Shown: positions 1 to 11,249 of the stretch, piece by piece
How the letters are laid out: the number at the start of each line of letters is the position of its first letter
How positions within the stretch are numbered: position 1 is the first letter of the stretch
Source: Antedon mediterranea
Lineage: Eukaryota > Echinodermata > Crinoidea > Comatulida > Antedonidae
Assembly (NCBI RefSeq): GCF_964355755.1
Contig: NC_092670.1
Location: 16,615,201 to 16,679,200, forward strand
DNA length: 64,000 nucleotides
Direction of reading: 5' to 3'
Position numbers and translations under genes: made by a program
The notes under the pieces: model-generated
Database searches by the model: none
What the model was told of the DNA's origin: nothing
Seen by the model: only the letters and a program-made list of their open reading frames with translations

Positions 1-84
1 TTCAAAACGACCCACTTTTTTTTTTAAATATTAAAAAAAAAAAAAAATTTTGGAATTAGTCAAAGGGACAATGTATCTTTAAGC
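1..84. mobile_element. Right end of a TTAA-type MITE, cut by the window edge
   Basis: The sequence around 55-80 (gtcaaagggacaatgtatct followed by TTAA) matches the right terminus of the roughly 555 bp elements at 7619-8174 and 62562-63114. The start of the element lies outside the window. There is no coding capacity. Confidence 0.7.
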
Positions 85-150
85 ATATCACTACCATATC
101 TGGCCAAATTTTTTGTCAAACTAATTTGATAGTGTAGACAGAGCTTTAAA
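84..150. mobile_element. Foldback MITE family A, right-half fragment
   Basis: This is the right part of a dispersed foldback repeat, ending in gtttgatagtgtagacagag followed by cttta. The left arm is missing. It abuts the TTAA-type MITE on its left. Confidence 0.75.
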
Positions 151-1743
151 GTATAGAATAAAAATGATATGTGCATTCTAACTCAATCAAATTTGCAGGA
201 GATTCAAGAGAGAATGCTGTTACAGTTTGGTTGTAAACCATTCTACCCAACACTCTATACTTTGCCATATGCGAACACAAAACCTTGTCAAAATAATTTA
301 TTCTCTACATTTTTATATCCGTTTTAAAGTAATTAAGGCAGTGTGGCAGATCTAGGATTGTCAAAATAGATTTTAAAAAGTAGTTAATAATTATCATTTT
401 AGCCACCCTGGTACTCCTAAATCTAAGTGTTAATATTTTGATGGTGAAAGGTAGTCGATAATAATTTCTGTGCAATTTATCTATCAACACAAGATCATTG
501 AACAATAAATTAACATACACACACTTATTTCCGCTGTCTGTAAAAATGAAACCATATTTTGAATTATTTCTATATACAGTAATTTATTAAATTCAAACTA
601 AACATATATTAGTTGTAAAAAACTATACCACTATCTAAATAAAGACCACTTTGGGACCAGAGGCTTCGTAGATCTTTAAGTAGAATAATTTTTAATAAAA
701 CACAGTATAGGACCTACATTTTACTTATACTGTAGTACTTCAAGGCAGGGATCAAAGGTTGACCTGCCTTAAATATACCTCCAACATGATCTTATAACCA
801 AGGCTACAATAATGCTAGGCCTAGAAAACATGAATACTGAATGGAAAATACACAAAAAACAACACAATTACATATTAACACAAACAGTTTCATAAAAACG
901 TAAAATCAGAGTACGTAAAATGTAGATCCTACTGAAACGGTGCTTAATATTTTAACAATGTGATTGCTCTTTAATTAGATGATTAGTGTTGGTAATTTAA
1001 AATATACAACTATATTGCTACCATTAAATTTTATTTTTAAATCATTTTTTTCTGATATAGTATACTAAGTGGAAATACTTTAATAAAATAGAACTTGGCA
1101 CCATGTTTATTTATTTATTTTTAAAAAAGCTCACCACTCACCAAATTTAATCGTTACACAGTACTGTACTACATTCTGTATATTACCTGCTGTGTACTTT
1201 TTTTAATTTTTTTTTTTTATTATTAAAAAAAAATGTATTCTAAAATATGTACAGTTATCCCTGAGCATGTTGCATAGAATCATTTTACAGTTACTGCAGT
1301 AATTTCAGCAATAGCAACCATAATGTAGTTGCTGATGGATTGTAGAATAAAATTTAATTAAAAAAATTGAAAATACAATTCGTAACACTAGGTAGGCTGA
1401 ATTGCTGTACTGTTCTAAAACATCTTGACACAGAATTGAACACTACATTATCAAACATTAAGTGACAACAAAAATGTGATGTGCCCATATATGAACATAT
1501 ATTTGTCAAACTAGTTTGATAGTGTAGGCAGAGCTTAATTCTTGTGAATGTAGGGCATGCAACCAAGCTACTGAGAGCCACTGCTGGTGTAGAACCAATC
1601 CTTTGGGACACCCCCATTAAAGGGACACTTTCCCCATGAAAGGGAAAATATGTTTTGACACTATTATTCAACCCTATATTCAGTGGAGATACCCCTATTA
1701 AGGGGACACTTAGGGTTTAAAGGTGTTCTGCATCTCATACAAC
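151..1743. other. Gene-free stretch downstream of TK1
   Basis: AT-rich sequence with homopolymer runs and no conserved exon that I can recognise. Part of it is probably the TK1 3' UTR, since TK1 is transcribed leftward and stops at 1744. It holds a family A MITE at 1440-1537. At 1610-1715 there are words of the type ccctattaaggggacac that recur at 26.2 kb, 43.3 kb and 59.7-60.1 kb. Confidence 0.5.
1440..1537. mobile_element. Foldback MITE family A, shortened copy
   Basis: It carries the family landmarks: a left arm like cactacattatcaaac, the core atgtgatgtgcccatatatg, and the right arm ctagtttgatagtgtaggca. The middle is deleted relative to the longest copies. Confidence 0.75.
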
Positions 1744-4700
1744 TTAGTGCTCTATTAAATTTCCTTGACTATCCATATCATCATTCCTTTGTGCGAATAG
1801 CTTCCTCCCATTTACTTTTGCTTTCTTTTCATTCTCATCGCCTACAGGTGTACATATGTTTTCTTTGTTATGTTCGGACAGTGGCAAATTAAAACAATCT
1901 CGACACACGGCCATGTATTTATCGGCGCCACCAATGACTTCAACCTGTTTAGAAAAACGCATGTTTTAGTTGATTTGAAATAGCAGAGGCTGAGGGCCTA
2001 TAATTATGCTAAACATAGAGTAACCTAATAATATTATTAATATTACTTACTGTTGTTTCTAATCCAATCCTTTTAGTATAAGAACCTTCTTGATAACAAT
2101 TCATACATACAGCATTTAACTTTATCACATTCTCGGCTAATGGTACCAAATTCAAGATCTCTCCAAAACCCTGCAAAATAATAATTGTATCTTTAAAATG
2201 CTTTGAATGATGGAGGTATATTACTCGGGCTAGTTCATAATGAATATATACAATAGAGGCTAGTCCATACGGAATACTCTATACATTAGGCCTAAAAAAA
2301 AAAATTGTTTGTTTGCTGTCAATTTTTTTTTTTTGGTAGGGGGGGCAGGTGGAAAAAAGTTAATTAATTATTTAGTTAATTTCTCTGTTAATTGCTCGCG
2401 AATTTGAGAGTAACAAAACACACTGAATAAAACAACGAGCTCAAACATCTATTCATAATTTGTTTCACACTTTAATTCTGTTTTGGGCGCATTAGGCCCC
2501 GTGTCTAAACTAGCCTAGGCTAGGCCTACTACTACACAGTAGGTCGTTGTTAGCAGGCCTAATTAAATATTTTAATTTTTAGAAGTTAGTGTACCGTATA
2601 TTTCGGTGTATAAGTCGCACCTGTGTATAATAAGACGCACCCGACCCCTAACTGAGAGTAAAATATCGGTATTTTGTATATCGTCGATGTATAAGACGGC
2701 CGCGCCCAGCCTCAACAAGAAGGGAAGTCCCCCATATTCCGTCAGTTCTTTCTAACTTGTTATGAATGAGTTTCGCACCCGCAACATCGAGTGCATGACA
2801 CGTGTGTGTGGGCTAGCCTCGCTCGATCCTTTTATCGAGAGGCGCACGTTTTCACGGACAATCGTATTCGATTAGTATCTATGTATCCTAGAAGTGTGTA
2901 CGCTAGGTCTATGCTATAATCAACTGGAGAATATACTAGTCGAATACTGTGTACACAATGTGGTTGCCAAGAAGGGCTCGCTCGCGCTGGGGGTACGACG
3001 GTCGTGCGTATAACTATAATACTATTCCAATCGTAAACGTCGTTTTAAAATGAAATTTTATCGGAGCGCCTAAAACAGCTCCATAATGAACAAATCTTTT
3101 CATCATATTTAGTACAAAATCACGCTAAAATGCCTTGAAAACTAGCAGGTTGCTGTTACGCTAGTACACGTAGCTAGGCTAGGCCTACTCTTTAGACTTA
3201 ATAGTAATACTAATAGGCCTAGGCCTTACCTTAAAAAGCCCAGGCCTAGCCAACGAGGTTGCAATATCTGTGTGTTGAGGCATTTATGTTCGGTGTATAA
3301 GACGCACCCTTAATTTAGAGGTTAAATTTGCGTGTCAAAAGTGCGATTATACACCGAAATATACGCTACGTTATTATTTTATTGTTTCATCCTCGCACAC
3401 TCGATTTTTACACCTTTTCGGCCAAAAAAAATCATTAAAAAAACTTTTTTTTTAAAGCGCCCTCAACGTAAAAAAAAAACTTTTTCTTATTTCCGCCCCA
3501 AATTTTTGGCGAAATTAGGGGCGGCGGATGACAGCAAACAAACTATTTTTTTTTTTTGGCCTTATAGAATATGCTTGGTTAATATACAAATAAATGAGTG
3601 GAATGTATCAAATATTTTTCAATGAATAAAAATATTCTAAATCTATTTGCCTAATAACATTCATTATTTGTTCTATACTGAATGTTAGGCCGTAGACCCA
3701 TCCAAATACGGTGCCCAGAATTTGGCTGCGGAGTATAGTTAAGTGCACTAGAAGCCACCAGCCTCGCATTGTACAACAATTCTTCTAATCGTGCAAACAA
3801 ACCTGAATATGAGGATGGATCCAAATAATGCATGACACATATTCAAATGGCAAGGTTACACTTGTGTGTATAATGTGTGTTATAATACTAAATTGAAGAC
3901 GCCTTTATCTTATTATCTTTGTAATGTATTATACCATATGGACAATTGTCTGAAATAAAAGTTGAATTGAATTGAAAATTATGTACCTTCCGTTGAAATG
4001 TTCCATCTAGTGCAGCAACTATTACAATTTTACCAAGATTTGCCATTTCTTCACAAAATTTTACACAATCTGTGAACTAATAAAAAATATTGATTGATTG
4101 ACAATATGAATTTTACAATGATTTATATGATAAGGATGATGTTTATGGAATAAAGGTGGCCATAAAGTATGGAACACCCAAAACTAAGCCAGGATAAATA
4201 TGATATTGATAAAAAGATGATAATTTTTTGAAATGTTATGCAACAGGATTTTCATAAAAACTTACAAATTGTCCTTCGTCAATTCCTATGACATCAAAAC
4301 TTGCAGCTTGAGCTAATAACGAATACAGCCTGTCTGCTGCCACAGCTGGACAAGTATGCCTGAAATCAAAAGATTAACCAGAGATTATACACATGTCATA
4401 ATTTCACATTCTGCATACAATTTTCATAATACAAAAATTGTTTTTGGAGCTTTGTTTTAATCCGGTGACTATTCATAGTTGATGGCCGCCAATGAAATCG
4501 GGAACATTATTTTTATTGAGTGGAAGAGCTACAATCAGTGTATTTATAAGTTAGGTTGATTATTTATAGGGTTACTGTACATCAATTATTTAGGGGTTAG
4601 GTCAAATATTTAGGGGTTACATCAATTATTTAGGGGTTAGGTCAAATATTTAGGGGTTACATCAATTATTTAGGGGTTAGGTCAAATATTTAGGGGTTAC

Positions 4701-5818
4701 ATCAATTATTTAGGGGTTAGGTCAAATATTTAGGGGTTACATCAATTATTTAGGGGTTAGGTCAAATATTTAGGGGTTACATCAATTATTTAGGGGTTAG
4801 GTCAAATATTTAGGGGTTACATCAATTATTTAGGGGTTAGTTCAAATATTTAGGGGTTAGATCAATTATTTAGGGGTACGGTTACATCGATTATATAGGA
4901 GTTTTAAGCTGATTATTTAGTGATTAGGTAGATATATTGGCTTCTAAAATTACATGGCCGATTTTGAGTATGTATGTAATCCATTTAGTGTGGTACTTGC
5001 CTGTCGTGAGTTGATATATTTTCTGAGCTGTATCTATCATCTTTGATATATTTAATGAGAAGGCAACTATGATTTGCTATTTGATATCTTTTGATTCTTC
5101 TTACTAATTCAGTTCTATAAAAAAAATGTAAATTATTATAAAGGAATGTTGCCAATATGAATAGTAGTAGGAAAGATACATTACGCATACATTCTGACAT
5201 TTAAAAATTAGTAACTTGTTTAATAGTAACATTTCTACTATTACAGTATGAGTATGACATCATCATTGACAATGACATGCATGGACATTTTTTAAATTTA
5301 TCAAATATAATTATGTACTTACGTTTTACCAGAAAACATCGGTCCAAATATTACCTACAAAAAAATAAAAGCTTTTGTCTTTATTTTGAAAATTAAATAT
5401 AAAATTCAGGCCTAAAATAAAAGTAAAACTCTGGACTGGAGGCCCAAGTTTAGTGTGATGCAGTTTTCCGGCTTTATTGGAGTATAATGACTATAATGAT
5501 CCAGATAATAAAATTGGTCAAGTTAGCTAAGCCTACCTAGCCTAGGCTAGAACCTTGCTAGATAGGCCTAGGCTATTCATTGGGAGGGATTTCTGGGCCC
5601 TCGCCAGGCTAACCTAAAGCCTCCTGCCTATGCCTAGTTAGGCCTACTTTTTTAGGTCCGGCCGTATCCTATTCATTACTAGGCCAGGCCGTCTGTGACT
5701 GACACCACTAGACAGCAGTTTGACTCACCTGTATTTGTCCTCTTTTCCTAGGCTTACTACTATGTGATTGGGATAATGTAATATTCATTGGAGTAGACAC
5801 TGATCCGGTGAAATCCAT
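1744..5818 (-). CDS. TK1: Thymidine kinase 1 (cytosolic), seven exons, complete
   Basis: Phosphorylates thymidine to dTMP in the cytosolic salvage pathway. CDS exons: 5729-5818, 5323-5354, 5001-5114, 4266-4359, 3987-4076, 2051-2170, 1744-1944; phase is kept throughout, giving 246 aa (human about 234). Visible motifs are the P-loop [11 protein letters not shown] (residues 34-44), IDEGQF with the catalytic Glu107, ALDGTFQRK (about 132-140), the zinc cysteines C162/C165 and C194/C197 in the lasso region, and [10 protein letters not shown]. The C-terminal tail has a KEN box (207-209), the APC/C degradation signal known from vertebrate TK1, so mitotic turnover is probably conserved. Intron 3 is GC-AG: only the donor AG|gcaagt keeps the frame. 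The start is the first Met of exon 1, and the only in-frame choice before the conserved core. The upstream region has an E2F-like site. The cellular gene structure rules out a viral kinase. Confidence 0.97.
2592..3368. mobile_element. Non-autonomous TIR element in TK1 intron 6
   Basis: The ends are inverted: TA-ccgtatatttcggtgtataa on the left, and the complement of ttatacaccgaaatatacg-c-TA on the right. The terminal motif (cggtgtataa..gcacc) recurs inside both ends. A TA target duplication fits the Tc1/mariner/pogo superfamily. I see no transposase reading frame, so it is a MITE-like derivative about 0.78 kb long. Confidence 0.65.
3640..3975 (+). repeat. Possible LINE 3' end with short TTGAA repeats
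   Basis: The stretch ends in a tail of the form ggacaattgtctgaaataaa followed by gttgaattgaattgaa. That resembles the 3' terminus of CR1/L2-type LINEs in marine invertebrates. I see no reverse transcriptase, so at most the 3' tail is present. The assignment rests on the tail only. Confidence 0.4.
4581..4877. repeat. 40-bp tandem array in TK1 intron 3
   Basis: About 7.4 copies of a 40 bp unit made of two related 20-mers, atcaattatttaggggttag and gtcaaatatttaggggttac. The copies are almost identical, so the array is young. It lies inside the GC-AG intron. The TTAGGGG words look telomere-like, but the unit is not a telomeric repeat. Confidence 0.95.
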
Positions 5819-6100
5819 AATTTAATGCAAAAAAACACAATTAGGAACAGCAAAAACCACCTAGATGTAGCTTAGGCCTAGGCTATATATGTACAACAAC
5901 AAAGATAATCAGTCAGTTCCCACCAATTTGATCGGCGCTAAATTGTTCAATTTGGCGCGACTATACCGCCAATAAGGGGACCAATGAATGCAAAGACAGT
6001 CACTGTGTTTTGCATTCATTGGAGGGTTTTAGTAAAGTGGGAGGGTCACACTGCCGCAAGTCATTCAACCGTAAATGGTGGAGCCAATCAAAATGTGCTA
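5819..6100 (-). promoter_or_regulatory. TK1 promoter region with E2F-like and CCAAT sites
   Basis: A perfect TTTGGCGC (E2F consensus TTTSSCGC) lies at 5951-5958, about 135 bp upstream of the TK1 start codon. CCAAT pentamers on the plus strand (inverted relative to the gene) occur at 5922-5926, 5969-5973, 5981-5985 and 6084-6088. Vertebrate TK1 promoters are known to use E2F and inverted CCAAT (NF-Y) sites. The binding itself is inferred. Confidence 0.55.
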
Positions 6101-6776
6101 AATAAGCTAGTACACATACAATACCCAAAACCCCACTCACTGTTCACACTCTTATCATCATCATTTATATTATAGCAAATGTACATTTAAAACAAATATT
6201 CATCATTCACATCCAAAATTGCTTACATAATGGTGTACATTATTATGCACTAAATGACTAACAATTACAAAATGTAACAATAATACGAGGTATTTTCAGC
6301 GGTTACCCAACACATTTAATAGTGTGCTTGTTACTTGTTTGGATATTGATGTATTTTATGATAGTTTAAATGTATTTAAGGGTAAAATTGTTAAATCTCT
6401 ATAATGTTCCAATCTTTGTTTATGTTATTGTTGCTTATTTGAATTTATTGTTATAGTTTATTATGTTTAGATTCAACCTGTTAGTGGCGGTTTCATCGCT
6501 GTTGGTTGTGAAATAAATAAAATAAATAATTATTTTGAAAAGAACATTTTGGTTGTTTTTTTTTTCGGACATTTTATTCAATAATCTAGTACATTTCAAC
6601 TTATAATAAATTGAACAGAATATCATTACTCCATCACCATCATCACAAATTACATAATCATTTAAATAATATTAATATCATTATGGCAATTGCAAAAACA
6701 TTATATATTAAAAAATAATAGAGAATACAGGTTATACATAAGATGTGGTGAAAACACATTCCTCAAGACCACCATT

Positions 6777-6881
6777 TAAGCTTGGTTCCCACTTGTAAGT
6801 AATTTGACCTATCATTTTGTGATTGGCCAATTCACTTAGTTCACATGTCATTGTGTTGCATCCACGTGGGAACCAAGCTTT
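6777..6881. mobile_element. Foldback MITE family C, short copy
   Basis: Inverted ends aagcttggttcccac and gtgggaaccaagctt enclose a core with gtgattggccaattcac. It is the same family as the cluster at 43.7-45.6 kb, but with a shortened GC-rich arm. Confidence 0.75.
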
Positions 6882-7122
6882 ACTTAAGACCACTTTTTAG
6901 TAGTTATATAGTTAATATGAAAGGACTGATCATAACATGATAACATAGGAAAACCATGTTGATAATTAGTTAATGACTTGATAAATGGGTTTATTTCTGT
7001 TGTAATTTACCATCATTCATTCAAAGGATATAGAATAGTGAGTTTACGAAACTGTATGGCATGAGGACAAAGATGGTGTTGAACATTTAAACTAGCACCT
7101 TCAAGTGTCAGTTACCTTTATT

Positions 7123-7252
7123 AAGCTCTGTCTACACTATCAAACTTTATGCAACAAAAAAAAGTGATTTCCCCATATATGGACATGATGATGTCATCAC
7201 ATCACTACCATATTTGGGCACATCACAGTTTGATAGTGTAGACAGAGCTTTA
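7123..7252. mobile_element. Foldback MITE family A, full copy
   Basis: Complete with both arms: aagctctgtctacactatca on the left and its inverted copy on the right. The core carries catatatggacatgatgatg and accatatttgggcacatcac. Confidence 0.9.
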
Positions 7253-7618
7253 CACATTCGTCATCAAGTCTGTAACTAGGATTTCATAGGGGCAAAGAGG
7301 AATTAGGGTCACAAATATGGGGATCAGGGATTTGAGGAGTCATCAAGAGCTAGATTAGTTAAGGCTTATTTTCTAGCAATTTTTATGCTGGTTTGAAAAG
7401 GGAAATTCAGGAACAAAGGGGAAGTTTTCGTTTCGTAAACTCATTAATATAACACCATAAAATAATATATCAGGTTTTATCCAAAAATATTCTATGCTTA
7501 TTCCACATTAGAAATCAATTTTCTCTATAAAAACAAATCAATAATTACCTTTTAAAGTATTACAACATTTCATGTCACATGATTTGTACATAATGTAGTC
7601 AAAATATTATTTTAATTG

Positions 7619-8174
7619 TTAAAGATGTATTGTCCCTTGAAACACAAAAAAATGAAGGTCAAAATATTCTAAATTTAAAGTGGCCATATCAAAGTAATAT
7701 TAAAGTTATTCACTTTAAGTCGAAAATTTGAGCCAAAAACAACAAGTTTACGTAATTAACAGGTAAATTAGTTTGATTACATTTCATCTGGAAAATCGTC
7801 ACGAGCGAAAGTAAACAAAGATTTCAAACCATGAGTATGCATTATGTATATGCTAAATTAGGATTGTTTAAAACTCGTCACGGTTAAGAAGGTATTTTCA
7901 CACAGATCATGAGGAAGTTTTATGATTATGCATACAGAGTAGCCAAACAAGCGCGTTTCATTATGGGATATGTTTTGATTGAAAACTTTGACTGGAAGTC
8001 AAAGTTATTTTTTAAACAAAAAAACGTCTGTATTTCAGTGAAATTTTTTTTTTTTATTCGAAAATTTTTTGGTGATAGTTAATAACTATTATGATACTTC
8101 AAAATGACCCACCTTTTTTCGAATTCTTTAATTTTTTATTTTTTTGGAATTAGTCAAAGGGACAATACATCTAT
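7619..8174. mobile_element. TTAA-flanked MITE, full copy 1
   Basis: It starts with TTAAAGATGTATTGTCCC and ends with the inverted form. Its interior is nearly identical to the copy at 62562-63114, 55 kb away, with only scattered substitutions and short indels, so the family moved recently. TTAA at the ends suggests piggyBac-type mobilisation. There is no transposase. Confidence 0.85.
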
Positions 8175-8701
8175 AACTTATATAAAGATTATTTTAAATA
8201 AAACAACTTTTAATATTTACATTTAAACACAAAGTCAAAGAAGGGTTGAACATTTAAAATAACACCTGGTTCTCTTTACTGTATTATATGGCATTATATG
8301 ACCAGTATCATAGGATAAATTCTGTAATACAGCATCACATGTGGCACCTGCGTGTTATGTTAATGTTAAGTAGGGCTTATAGCCTATAATACAGGGAACA
8401 CATGTGACATTATGTGACACCCTATTATAGAATTGTAAAAACCATTTTTAAATAAGATACTAAACAGGCAAATACCCACCCACACCCAACCCTGAATTAC
8501 ATTACTGGCACGTAACATAAATATTATAGGAATACTAATATGCTCTGATAACCTATAGATGGCTTATGATGAATACATACTCCTGTTTATTTGACTTTCA
8601 ATCACACACCTCTATTAATGAACCATGGAAACAATTCCTACTGCAGTTACTGCAGCACACTTATTAGTTTAAACAATACTTACATTGCCAGTAAGGGTTG
8701 T

Positions 8702-8865
8702 AAAGCTCTGTCTACACTACCAAACTAGTTTGACAAAAAAAAAGATGTGCCCAAATATGGAAGTGATATGCCCAGATATGGTAGTAATATGACATCATCA
8801 TGTCCATATATGGGCACATCATATTTTTTTGTCACATAAAGTTTGATAGTGTAGACAAAGCTTTA
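8702..8865. mobile_element. Foldback MITE family A, full copy
   Basis: Both arms are present (aaagctctgtctacactacc and gtttgatagtgtagacaaag). The core contains the alternating words atatggtagtaatatgacat and catcatgtccatatatgggc. Confidence 0.9.
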
Positions 8866-11249
8866 GCGTATACAAATATTATTTCACTTGCTTCCATGGT
8901 AATCAAATCAAAGTATGTTAATATTTATTTGAAAATATGACACAATAATTCCATACAACAAATTTGAATGGCATACATAACTAACAATGAGCGTCATGAA
9001 ATATCTAGATACAACAAATATAAGTTTAGTGAATATATATACAATCAACTAATTTAAATCTAGAAAATTACTAGTCAACTTTCTTGGAACCATAAAATTA
9101 GAAATTCCCCCAAAACCAACATTTTCCTACGGTCCAATATTCTTCCATATTTAACATGCATTCGGGGAAAGAAAACTCTTTTGGGCCAGCCCAATGGTGT
9201 CCGAGTTTGGGAGAGTTGACTGCATTACTTTTTACAACCATTGATATTACCTGTGTACTGAGATGTTTAAACCCATCCCCTATCCTAACACAATGTCACC
9301 AATACATACTTTTAGTGGGTAATCAAGGGATTGCCTAGGACGTTTTAGCAATTATTTGTTTCTCCTGGACAAACCTAATTTTTACAAATTGGCTTAAATT
9401 TCAAAATATACTATGGCAATTTTGTTCATAATTTGGAGAAATTTACATAGCATCTGCGACTTATATAACAAAATAGTTTTTCATCAAAGTCAGTAAATAG
9501 GTGTAAGGTTTTTATATAATGGGGGTATCATATCTTCACATTTATATTTCTACTAGTGCTAAGAACCACATGCTGTTTATAAAACCACTCTATCCACCAT
9601 GTAAATTGCTGCTTTAAAAATCGCCTTAACTATATTTTAATTATGAAGAACTGCTGAATTGAAAAGTACCATGTAAGAAATTCTATAAACGATATATACT
9701 GAAACAATCTATGGCACCATTGATATAGACAATCTCAAGGCATTTACTAGTCAACATTGAGTAAACTACAAATGGCACAACACACTGGAGGAAGTCACAA
9801 AACAAATGTGACAAAATTGAATTTACTGCACTGTGTAGTAACTTGTAGCTTTCTTGATGAATATCGTATGTACATTACTGTACTCATGGAGGTATACACC
9901 ATAATATACCTCCATGGTATACTGTACTGTAGTTACTAAACAGTTTACAATAACACATTGTTGGAGTTTTTTGTGTACAGTTTTGTACAGTTGTTTGACA
10001 AAAAAATTACTGCAGTATATATATTTGATGCAGAAATAACTGTGGACACGGGTAGGTACATACAGTACAAATCATAGACTTGTAGCCAAACAACGGCAGA
10101 GAGAAGTATTGAGTGCATTGAAGGACTAAAAGACCACATCACAGGATGAGTATGACAAAATACAATCCTCTACTCGGAAGAATTTAGTATCATCTAAACT
10201 TGACATGCTTACAATAGCAAGCTTTTGTTTTGGGAGAGTAGACAAAGGAGGAATCTTTTAAGCACAGTTCATTATCATCGGGACTATATAGTGGTTGATT
10301 TAACATTCGTCCAGTCCTTTATCTAAAGTCCTAAAATAAACGCTTGCTATCATTACAGTACAATACTAAAGTAGATTGTTTATTATATTTTCAACAAGAC
10401 AAACCCTCTTGAAGATATATTTCTTTACCTCTTCCCCTTCCCAAAACTGGCTACAGTCCAGATTAACATTTAATACCAATTTAGCAGATACAATATCAAA
10501 AGTCTATCAAATTCATAGGTTTCACGTTGTTTTTAAAGTGACTGTTTTTTATACATTACTAGTACAATGTTTACCAACAATCTTGCTTGTACAAAAACTA
10601 AACAAGAATCTATTACTCACAGGTCGCACACTTTGTTTTTTTACATAGAGATACACACACCTCAATGCTGACAATGAATATCTTAATGTTTTAATGCCTT
10701 GCTTACTGAGGATAAATTCAAATTCTGAAAACTCCAGGGCGAGAGTGTTAGGATGAGAGGAGATATATTTTTGTAGCATAGCTAAACTGAGAAACTTGAT
10801 ATACAGTAATAACTGTTTTATATCATTTCTGGAGTATAAAAAATTACATTGTTAATCCCATGTGATTTTGTTACGTATAAGGGTAAACCAAGAACACCTA
10901 ATTAAACAGCTCCATTTCTCATATCAAACACAAATTGTTTTATCAAATGAATTACAGAAAACTCAAATAGTCTTAAACGCACATGATCATGCCAAATAAT
11001 TCTACTGCAGTAATTATAATATAGTAATTGCAGTAATCAAACTACAACTACAACATTAAATATATTATTTGATTTACTTTGTAATTCAATTACTGCTAAA
11101 GATGTATAAATTAATCAAATTACTGCAGTAAAAAATGAATTTACTGATGTAGGACAATATTGACATGGGAAGCACACTTTTCAGTTTTCCATTCTAAATA
11201 TTCTTCTCATTAGATAAACTATGTACATACTTAATTAATGCCAGAAGTA

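Larger units (their letters stand above)
6180..11249. other. Intergenic stretch between TK1 and RAB40
   Basis: No conserved exon is visible on either strand. It contains a family C foldback MITE (6777-6881), two family A MITEs (7123-7252, 8702-8865), a full TTAA-type MITE (7619-8174) and a stem-loop tail at 6465-6525 like that of the SINE at 24.3 kb. The right part, next to the RAB40 stop, is probably its 3' UTR. Words of the type TACTGTA and ACTGCAGTAA are frequent. Confidence 0.6.

Noticed and set aside
4581-4877. Interstitial telomere (TTAGGG-like words)
   Set aside because: The unit is 40 bp with atcaattattt and gtcaaatattt parts; it is not a run of TTAGGG.
5001-5114. Exon 3 of TK1 ending at the nearby GT donor (CAA|gtacca)
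   Set aside because: It shifts the frame into a stop in exon 4; the GC donor four to five bases earlier restores the conserved sequence.
1744-5818. Viral or horizontally acquired thymidine kinase
   Set aside because: Seven phased exons, a KEN-bearing tail and close similarity to animal TK1 show an ordinary host gene.
9156-9338. Short frame in the TK1-RAB40 spacer
   Set aside because: No splice context, no similarity, and of the length expected by chance.
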